Source: a virus
Virus record (IMG/VR): IMGVR_UViG_3300018426_000214
Span: 1-20,175 of that record
DNA: 20,175 nt
Reading direction: 5' to 3' (one strand)
The notes under the pieces were generated by a model. The model did no database searches, was not told the origin of the DNA, and saw only the letters and a list, made by a program, of their open reading frames with translations. The stretch's first letter is position 1, and every line of letters starts with the position of its first letter. Shown in pieces: positions 14,761 through 20,175 of this stretch. The position numbers and the translations under genes are program-made.

Positions 14761-15015
14761 CTATTTGCTTCCAATTTGCATCCATACAGATGCCGCTATA
14801 AAAGTAAGCAATCCTACTGTGGTTATTTTTACTATAGTAGACCATATACTTTTCTTTGTATCACGATATGCTTCTAACAAGGTACGCATTTCTGATATAT
14901 CTCTTCGGGCATCTTCATCCTGTAAGCCCATAGACTTTAATGCTTCACAAGCACCACGTCTTGCTGCACGATCAAGCATAGCCTCTAGTTCTTCTGGTGT
15001 CAAGTTTATACTCAT
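14761..15015 (-). CDS. Small membrane protein, holin candidate (possibly DUF6127)
   Basis: An 84-residue protein with a charged helical N-terminus (TPEELEAMLDRAARRGACEAL, DARRDISEMRTLLEAYRDTKK) and one clear membrane segment at about 58-81 (WSTIVKITTVGLLTFIAASV). The layout resembles phage proteins that I recall as DUF6127; that assignment is tentative. A single C-terminal membrane segment with a cytoplasmic coiled head would fit a small holin, yet no endolysin or spanin gene lies next to it here, so a virion or ejection role is also possible. Its ATG overlaps the stop of the glycine-rich gene by four bases (ATGA), a layout that usually couples translation. Confidence 0.7.
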   Translation of the reverse strand: MSINLTPEELEAMLDRAARRGACEALKSMGLQDEDARRDISEMRTLLEAYRDTKKSIWSTIVKITTVGLLTFIAASVWMQIGSK

Positions 15016-15734
15016 GATGGCACCGTATATGTTCCAGAGGATGTGAACTCTGTGTCAGTTCCGTTTACAGTAAGTTTAGCATAACCTCCTGCACCATTAC
15101 CACCACCAGAAATAGCATTACCACCTGTGCCAATAGTTACAGTTATTACTGATCCTGGGGCTAGTAGTAGTGTACCCGTCTGTCTTGTAGCAGCTTTACC
15201 ACCACCACCACCGTTGTTGGCACTAAATGGTGCGGCACCGCCCCCGCCTCCACCAGCACCATAAGATGTGGCAGGAGCACTATAACCTGCAGTTTGGTTG
15301 CCGCTGTCAGAGTTTAAGCCACCAGCACCGCCTGATCCGTAATAAGATGCTTCACCTGCTTCACCTACTCTAAAGGAGCCACTAAACGGAGCAGGTTGTG
15401 TACCACCAGCACCGCCTGTAGATGTTACTGTTGTAAAGGATGTACCACTAGATGAAGCCAAAGAGCTATCTGTACCAGCACTACCATTGCCTTGCCCTGT
15501 ATAGCCACCAGCACCTTCACCACCACCACCGATTATTTCATAGGTAATACTATTAGCTAGTACAGAACCGTGAAAGTCTGCTAAATCTATAGTGCCTGAT
15601 GTGGGTACATTACTATTATTATCAGACATAAAAGACCCACCACGATAGTACTCAGAAATACTAATAGGATTAGTACCGCCAAACTCTGTTTGAATATCGT
15701 TTAAAGATATAGTACCTGAAGACGGTAGAGCCAT
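15012..15734 (-). CDS. Glycine-rich tail fibre tip / adhesin-like protein (240 aa)
   Basis: A 240-residue secreted-free virion-type protein. The N-terminus holds two related segments, PSSGTISLNDIQTEFGG (4-20) and PTSGTIDLADFHGSVLA (44-60), of a kind common at the start of marine phage tail proteins and separated by SEYYRGGSF. From 64 onward comes a Gly-rich domain (YEIIGGGGEGAGGY, GAGGGGGGAAPF, NNGGGGGK, then LLAPGSVITVTIGTGG and GGGNGAGGYAKLTV). Similar domains in T-even gp38 adhesins form stacked polyglycine II helices whose loops choose the host receptor. Position right after the long fibre gene supports a receptor-binding tip. The strand FTSSGTYTVPS lies at the extreme C-terminus. One base overlaps the fibre gene stop (TAATG). 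Confidence 0.75.
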   Translation of the reverse strand: MALPSSGTISLNDIQTEFGGTNPISISEYYRGGSFMSDNNSNVPTSGTIDLADFHGSVLANSITYEIIGGGGEGAGGYTGQGNGSAGTDSSLASSSGTSFTTVTSTGGAGGTQPAPFSGSFRVGEAGEASYYGSGGAGGLNSDSGNQTAGYSAPATSYGAGGGGGGAAPFSANNGGGGGKAATRQTGTLLLAPGSVITVTIGTGGNAISGGGNGAGGYAKLTVNGTDTEFTSSGTYTVPS

Positions 15735-17338
15735 TATACTGTTCCGTAAGCTGTGACGTTACCTGTTACTGTTAGGTTGCCAGAAGAGTCTAGCTTCATC
15801 TTATTAGTACCGCCATAAGATATAACAAGTTCGTTAGACGCATTAACTTCTACTTTCCAATCAGACGCACCTTCAGTAAATGTAATGTTGTCTGGTACAG
15901 AAACGTTACCTGTATATGCTGCATCTGTACCATTCGTTCCACTATCTAATATGACGGTGCCGTTGTTAGCTTTTACATCACCAAGCACGTCGCCTGTAAC
16001 ATTACCTGTAACAACACCTGTTACTGTTACGTTAGTAGCATTAACTGCACCTGTGTGTGTACCTGTAGTATCACCTGTTAGATTGCCTGTTACGTTACCT
16101 GTCAGGTTTCCTGTCACATTACCTGTAACATCACCAGTTATGTCTCCTGTAATATCGCCTGAAATATTACCTGTTACGTTGCCAGTAAGATTACCTTCAA
16201 ATGTAGCAGCTACAAATGTCTCGCTTCCTATTGTCCATTTATCTGCAGTCTCATCCCAAACTAAAGTTTTATTTGCTTGAGTACCACGTTCAATCTCAAT
16301 ACCGCCATTTTCTGTAGGAGAAGAACCAGTATAGTTTGAGTTAAGTACGATCTGGTTGTCTGCTAGGTTGATTGTCTCTGTATTAACTGTAGTGGTTGTG
16401 CCCGATACAGTAAGATCGCCTGAAACTGTGAGATCATTAAATGTAACATCTGATGTAGTTGATAGTGATTGATTAGTGTCAGACAAATCTGTTGCAGCAA
16501 TAGTAATGTCTGCAGTACCATCAAAACTTTTACCTGCAATAGTACGGGATGTTGCTAGAGCAGTTGCCGTATCTGCGTTACCTGTAATATTTCCTGTGAA
16601 GTTACCAGTAACATCTCCAGTAACGTTGCCTGTAACGTTACCCGTAAGGTTTGCGGTCACAGTATTAAATGTAACATTGTCTGTAGTACCTACGGATTGT
16701 CCAATAGCTATCGTAGCAGTAGAACCTTCAGCAGGAGTATGTGTAATGGTAACACCTGTTCCACCAGAAACATTAGTCATGTAATTACCTGTAGTATGAG
16801 TACCTAAGTCTACAGAATTACTAGCCATTGCAGTATTTAATGTGACATTTCCTGAACCGTCAAACGTTACACCTGTTGCTGTTACATCACCTGTAATAGT
16901 AAAGGTTCTTGCTGTTGCTAGTGTAGTAGCAGTGTCTGCGTTACCTGTAAGATCACCAGTAACATCGCCAGTAAGGTTACCTGTTACACCACCATTAGCA
17001 GTAATACCCCCCGTAAATATTGAAGTCTCGTCCACAAGTAATAAGTCTGTTTGGACTGTTCCATCAAAAAATGCATCCTTATACTGTGCACCTGCTGTAC
17101 CTAAACTAAGGGTGTTAGTTGTCTTTGGATTAACATTTGTTCCTGATACAATTAAATCTTGGCTTGGTCCTACTTTTGTAATAGCTGCACCACCACCTGC
17201 TGTACCATCGTGAGTGTGTCCTGATGAAGCATTAAATGCAGCTTCAATAGCATTGTACTCTGCATCGAAATCATCTGCATCAATAACGTTACCATTAGCA
17301 ATGTTGTTTGCTGTATCCTGACGTGTATAACCTGCCAT
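15734..17338 (-). CDS. Tail fibre protein with Thr-Gly repeats (534 aa)
   Basis: A 534-residue fibre. The N-terminus (TRQDTANNIANGNVIDADDF, then EYNAIEAAFNASSGHTHDGT) is the usual head of marine phage tail fibres and should attach to the tail. The shaft alternates unique beta segments with arrays of a four-residue unit TGNV/TGDV/TGNL: residues 118-134, 229-254 and 381-430. A longer module, TGNADTATTLATART (131-145), recurs almost exactly at 252-266. Such arrays most likely build a slender trimeric beta structure. The C-terminus (KMKLDSSGNLTVTGNVTAYGTV) lacks an obvious intramolecular chaperone. It is one base from the nozzle gene and overlaps the glycine-rich adhesin gene by one base. Trimeric fibre assignment is firm as a class; the receptor is unknown. 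Confidence 0.85.
   Translation of the reverse strand: MAGYTRQDTANNIANGNVIDADDFDAEYNAIEAAFNASSGHTHDGTAGGGAAITKVGPSQDLIVSGTNVNPKTTNTLSLGTAGAQYKDAFFDGTVQTDLLLVDETSIFTGGITANGGVTGNLTGDVTGDLTGNADTATTLATARTFTITGDVTATGVTFDGSGNVTLNTAMASNSVDLGTHTTGNYMTNVSGGTGVTITHTPAEGSTATIAIGQSVGTTDNVTFNTVTANLTGNVTGNVTGDVTGNFTGNITGNADTATALATSRTIAGKSFDGTADITIAATDLSDTNQSLSTTSDVTFNDLTVSGDLTVSGTTTTVNTETINLADNQIVLNSNYTGSSPTENGGIEIERGTQANKTLVWDETADKWTIGSETFVAATFEGNLTGNVTGNISGDITGDITGDVTGNVTGNLTGNVTGNLTGDTTGTHTGAVNATNVTVTGVVTGNVTGDVLGDVKANNGTVILDSGTNGTDAAYTGNVSVPDNITFTEGASDWKVEVNASNELVISYGGTNKMKLDSSGNLTVTGNVTAYGTV
16049..16198 (-). repeat. Tandem 12-base repeat array, largest of three in the fibre gene
   Basis: About twelve units coding TGNV, TGDI, TGNL and similar (fibre residues 381-430). 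On the + strand it reads as repeated ACCTGTTACGTT-like words. Silent changes between units mean it is not freshly expanded. Confidence 0.8.
16577..16654 (-). repeat. Second 12-base repeat array in the fibre gene
   Basis: About six units coding LTGN, VTGN, VTGD, FTGN, ITGN (fibre residues 229-254), followed directly by the second copy of the NADTAT module. Confidence 0.75.
16937..16987 (-). repeat. Third, short 12-base repeat array in the fibre gene
   Basis: About four units coding VTGN, LTGD, VTGD, LTGN (fibre residues 118-134), leading into the first NADTAT module. Confidence 0.7.
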
Positions 17339-17339
17339 A

Positions 17340-18911
17340 TTACTGCCTATCGTTTTGTCTAAATTCTAATAACGCTGTGTCAAGCGTAAAAGTTGGGTTT
17401 GTCGAATTGTCTTCAATTCGTAATGCTACTGTTTTACCTGATCCTATTACATTAGAATCATACACTGTGTCTAATTCACCACCATACGTAGCTGTACCAA
17501 ATACTGCATTAGAAGAGCCGAATTGAAATACTGCGTTTCCTGTGCTAGTAATATTAAATGTAGATGGTTGTACTTTTTTTGTGTTAGTAGCAGACGCAAA
17601 ATCATATTTTAAGTTTACATCTATATTCATGTCTCCTGTAGGTTCAGCATACAGGGTCATTTTGTAAAACGTTTTTCGTATTTGTGGGTCTGTTATTGGC
17701 ATAAAAGGAGACTCATAAACTGCTTCAATTTCTGAAGTATCAAATGAATTGCCTGTATTTAATACATAAATATATCCATCGGAGTTAGCAAAAGCAATTG
17801 TTTCTTGATCTCCAGAGTATCTACTGTCTGCTACATGAGCTTTAATGCCCTTTGTTGTAGCCCAAGATATACCAGATGCACCCTGTGATATAAACTTAGT
17901 AGCTATTAAACCTTTAGCAACATCACTTTGTTCTGATTCTACATAAGCAAAAATACGATACTGTGCTTTTTCACGAAACAAAACAGAACTAAATGTTGAG
18001 GAAGTATTTAAAAAAGTATTTGCATCTTTAGAAATAATATCAGAAGCAATGTCCAAACCAAAGTCACCGATACGATCAGTAGCACTTAATAGTCGGATAC
18101 CATCAGGGGCGAGATACATAATATCACCCCCGACTTCTTGAATAGTATCCCCGTTAATACAACCAATACGATCTGTAATAGGAGACACTTGAAAGTCTGC
18201 TGAAGTATTGCCTGTCAAACGTTTAATACTACTGTTAGTAAATATAATAAGTTGATCACGAAATACTACTAAGCCTGTAATATTACTGCCTACGTTTATA
18301 CTACCTGCCCCGTTTGCTGAAGTAAAATCCTTTACGTTAAAGGGTGCTGTAAAATATAAAATATTTTCTTTACTATAAAAAGCAGTATTCTTAAATATAG
18401 CTACCCTTTCTGCTCCAGAAGGATCATTGGTGCCAATATCAAAAGGGTCACCGCTACTATCATTTTTAAAAAAGTCTAAAGAATTACCAGAGGTGCTGTA
18501 GATTGCAGGAAAGTTTACGCCATCTACAAATATAACTTTGTCTACACCCGCTTCTGTAAACTCAGCATGATTTACTTTTAATCCATTTGTACTAGCACTT
18601 GCCCCCATACTAGTCCATGTAGTACCTGTACCATAATAATATTCTGTATAATTTGAAGCATTTTTACGAGCTACAACAATGCGACCAGAAGATATTACTT
18701 TAAGTGCTAATATAGGTCCACTACCCGAAACTGCAGTAGTACTAAACTTTTCATATCCTTTAACTTTAGAATACCCACCTTCTTTATTAGGCTCAAAGTT
18801 TTGTAATATAGTTGCGGAACCTACGGCATTAGAACCGTGCTGTAACGGTGACATATTAGAGATTAGACCACCTCTAAACTCAATAGGAAATGTCTGCCAT
18901 TGGGTAGCCAT
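17340..18911 (-). CDS. Tail nozzle / DNA-stabilisation-like protein (T7 gp12 or P22 gp10 type)
   Basis: A 523-residue, beta-rich protein. The opening FRGGLISNMSPLQHG, LQNFEPNKEGGYSKVKGYEKF is the characteristic start of podovirus nozzle proteins (P22 gp10, T7 gp12 tail tubular protein B). Repeated strand pairs follow with blade-like motifs such as VDKVIFVDGVNFPAIYS, VAIFKNTAFYSKENILYFT, LVVFRDQLIIFTNSSIKRL, GGDIMYLAPDGIRLLS and TIAFANSDGYIYVLN, consistent with a beta-propeller. The C-terminal 110 residues form a separate beta domain. The protein would close the tail tube and carry fibre attachment sites. Its ATG shares a base with the stop of the adaptor gene before, and the fibre gene follows one base later, the order expected for head-to-tip assembly genes. 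Family call is by pattern, not search. Confidence 0.8.
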   Translation of the reverse strand: MATQWQTFPIEFRGGLISNMSPLQHGSNAVGSATILQNFEPNKEGGYSKVKGYEKFSTTAVSGSGPILALKVISSGRIVVARKNASNYTEYYYGTGTTWTSMGASASTNGLKVNHAEFTEAGVDKVIFVDGVNFPAIYSTSGNSLDFFKNDSSGDPFDIGTNDPSGAERVAIFKNTAFYSKENILYFTAPFNVKDFTSANGAGSINVGSNITGLVVFRDQLIIFTNSSIKRLTGNTSADFQVSPITDRIGCINGDTIQEVGGDIMYLAPDGIRLLSATDRIGDFGLDIASDIISKDANTFLNTSSTFSSVLFREKAQYRIFAYVESEQSDVAKGLIATKFISQGASGISWATTKGIKAHVADSRYSGDQETIAFANSDGYIYVLNTGNSFDTSEIEAVYESPFMPITDPQIRKTFYKMTLYAEPTGDMNIDVNLKYDFASATNTKKVQPSTFNITSTGNAVFQFGSSNAVFGTATYGGELDTVYDSNVIGSGKTVALRIEDNSTNPTFTLDTALLEFRQNDRQ

Positions 18912-19600
18912 TAGAATCCAACTCTTGTATCACTCACATAATCTGCACGATTAATATGTAAACTACGCAAGTATTTAATGCCTTGCTCAAATTTTTGCAT
19001 AGCAAGTTGTGCCGCTTGCATGTCACCACGGAATTGATAAACATAATACATAGCACCATCTACAATAACATACTTATATTGTTCAGGTAAATTAGGTACA
19101 TCTGTACTATTTTCTAAATCAAATCCTGTTCTATAGTATTCATATACAAGTTCATATGCTTTATCTGGACTTGGATACAACATAAATTCTCTACTAGGAG
19201 TACGTGCTACATGTGTAGGTACTGCTCGTATACTCGTATTACTATTGTACTCTTGGTCTGCATACTTAGTCAAGTACTCTTCGTAAGAAATAACTTTAAG
19301 TTTTCTAGTTGTTACATTTAAGGCACTGTCACGTTTAATACGAAACGTGTTCATGTCTATAATTTTAGAGTCATATGGAAAACCGTACCGTACTGTACCC
19401 GCAACTAGTACTTCAGTTTCTTCTACGTGATTCCAAGGCCAACCATATTCTTCTTGTTGTATATGGCGAATGGCTGCATTAACTGCATCTTTAGCAAAAC
19501 TATAATAACCAGTAGTAGATGCAAAGTTTGCCGTAGTTAATTCCACTTCGTTTAATCTACGGTTTACATCGTTGACTAATCCTAGATAATCATATGCCAT
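18911..19600 (-). CDS. Head-tail adaptor protein (tail tubular protein A-like)
   Basis: A 229-residue, mostly helical protein. The start YDYLGLVNDVNRRLNEVELT with AKDAVNAAIRHIQQEEYGWPW, and a later block RTPSREFMLYPSPDKAYELVYEYYRTGF, is typical of podovirus adaptors (T7 gp11 / P22 gp4 / SU10-type adaptor), which form a dodecameric ring under the portal and hold the nozzle. The C-terminal helices (VIVDGAMYYVYQFRGDMQAA, MQKFEQGIKYLRSL) fit as well. A clear AAGGAG precedes the ATG. The fibre-tail adaptor gene ends two bases upstream and the nozzle gene follows at once. The class is convincing; the exact family name is not settled. Confidence 0.8.
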   Translation of the reverse strand: MAYDYLGLVNDVNRRLNEVELTTANFASTTGYYSFAKDAVNAAIRHIQQEEYGWPWNHVEETEVLVAGTVRYGFPYDSKIIDMNTFRIKRDSALNVTTRKLKVISYEEYLTKYADQEYNSNTSIRAVPTHVARTPSREFMLYPSPDKAYELVYEYYRTGFDLENSTDVPNLPEQYKYVIVDGAMYYVYQFRGDMQAAQLAMQKFEQGIKYLRSLHINRADYVSDTRVGF

Positions 19601-19602
19601 AC

Positions 19603-19920
19603 TTATTTCTCCTTAACACGTAGAAAAATAGAACGTTCATACTGTAAATTTTCCCCTGTGTTTATTCGGCACACAACGTTGTAACGTATGTTGTTAGTTC
19701 CTAGTGAAAATCTTGCAGTGGCTACACGACCCGATACTGTTCCTTGAACAAACTGCAAACCGTTAACTACGGAAGAATCAGACACTTGTTGTTTAACTCC
19801 ATCAGCATCGTGTATAAACCACGTAACAGACGATATAGTATCATCACCTAAAAAACGTGACCAATCTACGCTGTAGTCCAGCATTTCATCAGGGTCTTTA
19901 TCGGGCCATTTGTAAGACAT
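19603..19920 (-). CDS. Phage fibre-tail adaptor-like small structural protein (105 aa)
   Basis: A 105-residue all-beta protein. The pattern WPDKDPDEMLDYSVDWSRFL, GDDTISSVTWFIHD, then NIRYNVVCRINTGENLQYER with a terminal strand RSIFLRVKE is the hallmark of small phage proteins often labelled fibre-tail adaptor or related to gp6-type neck proteins: an Ig-like sandwich with a tryptophan-containing core. It probably sits at the head-tail or tail-fibre junction. AAGGA lies before the ATG. It is flanked by a partial gene that ends nine bases upstream and by the head-tail adaptor gene two bases downstream. Confidence 0.7.
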   Translation of the reverse strand: MSYKWPDKDPDEMLDYSVDWSRFLGDDTISSVTWFIHDADGVKQQVSDSSVVNGLQFVQGTVSGRVATARFSLGTNNIRYNVVCRINTGENLQYERSIFLRVKEK

Positions 19921-19929
19921 AGTGTGTCC

Positions 19930-20175
19930 TTATCCTGTAATATACACAGTATAGTTCTGCATATCTTTATCTATATAAACTGTTCTGTTTTCTTCAGTAA
20001 CATGTACAGTATCACTACCACCGTATGAAACTATATAAAGTACTCTTGATCTATCATAACTGTCAGCAAACTGACCGAAGTCAAATCTTACAGCAATAGG
20101 GTCATCTAAGTCTATAGCTGGGGTTAATACGACAGAAGGTGGTACTACTGTTGCCTGTGCGTCTACATCGTCAAA
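19930..20175 (-). CDS. Partial structural-region gene, C-terminal 81 residues
   Basis: The - strand frame ending in TAA at 19930-19932 is open without a stop to the right edge of the window, so the gene begins outside. Reading from the edge it runs FDDVDAQATVVPPSVVLTPA, IDLDDPIAVRFDFGQFADSY, DRSRVLYIVSYGGSDTVHVT and ends KDMQNYTVYITG. It is acidic and beta-rich, with Tyr/Val/Thr strand patterns at the C-terminus. It stops nine bases before the adaptor ATG, as in the rest of the operon. No family is recognised; a small head or neck component is plausible from position only. Confidence 0.65.
   Translation of the reverse strand, partial: FDDVDAQATVVPPSVVLTPAIDLDDPIAVRFDFGQFADSYDRSRVLYIVSYGGSDTVHVTEENRTVYIDKDMQNYTVYITG

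Noticed and set aside
15885-16280. + strand open frame of 131 codons rich in VTLPVTSPV-type repeats
   Set aside because: It is the antisense shadow of the fibre repeat array; the - strand frame has the proper fibre N-terminus, operon overlaps and domain content.
16049-16987. Regularly spaced repeats that could suggest a CRISPR array
   Set aside because: Units are 12 bases with no unique spacers, lie in a coding frame, and encode TGNV-type fibre units; there are no cas genes.
1-20175. tRNA genes, integrase, toxin-antitoxin or defence genes
   Set aside because: No cloverleaf-like segment or matching protein motif was seen on either strand; the window is almost wholly occupied by the listed genes.

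Overview
The window is a fragment of a lytic, short-tailed (podovirus-type) marine bacteriophage genome. Almost every base is coding. There is no tRNA, rRNA, CRISPR array, insertion sequence or integrase, and no gap between genes longer than about 40 bases. The gene set (family A DNA polymerase, T7-type endonuclease I, class II B12-dependent ribonucleotide reductase, MazG, DUF3310, a beta-propeller nozzle-like protein, a fibre with short Thr-Gly repeats, and large internal virion proteins) resembles phages of marine Alphaproteobacteria such as the HMO-2011-like and Roseobacter 'cobavirus'/SIO1-like groups. That placement is inference from gene content and cannot be settled without a search. 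No terminase, portal, major capsid, helicase or primase gene is present, so both ends continue into the rest of the genome.

Left arm, + strand, 1-7191. This is the replication and nucleotide-metabolism arm: the C-terminal part of a family A DNA polymerase, a probable single-stranded-DNA-binding protein with an acidic tail, a Cas4/RecB-type nuclease with four Fe-S-type cysteines, a coiled-coil protein, endonuclease I (Holliday junction/branch resolvase), a hypothetical protein, a DUF3310 protein, a 52-residue ORF, a small coiled-coil protein, class II ribonucleotide reductase (NrdJ), a DUF1289 cysteine protein, an unknown 148-residue protein with a possible PD-(D/E)XK core, a small protein resembling ribosome modulation factor, and MazG pyrophosphohydrolase. 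Genes are packed with 1-14 base overlaps. A good sigma70-type promoter candidate lies in front of the ssb-like gene and a second, weaker one inside the DUF1289 gene. Together the genes copy the DNA, resolve branches, and supply or sanitise deoxynucleotides.

Right arm, - strand, 20175-7221. This is the virion tail and ejection arm, read from right to left: a partial gene, a fibre-tail adaptor, a head-tail adaptor, a nozzle-like protein, a repeat-rich tail fibre, a glycine-rich putative adhesin, a small membrane protein (holin candidate), and then five internal-virion/ejection candidates (652, 65, 169, 414 and 1209 residues). Most neighbours overlap by 1-11 bases or nearly touch, as in one operon.

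The two arms converge at 7190-7222, where a GC-rich hairpin with a ten-base A run on one side and a T-rich run on the other looks like a shared bidirectional terminator. The least understood parts are the 652-residue protein with exact 11-residue periodicity, the RMF-like small protein, the 148-residue protein and the rearranged glycine-rich adhesin.
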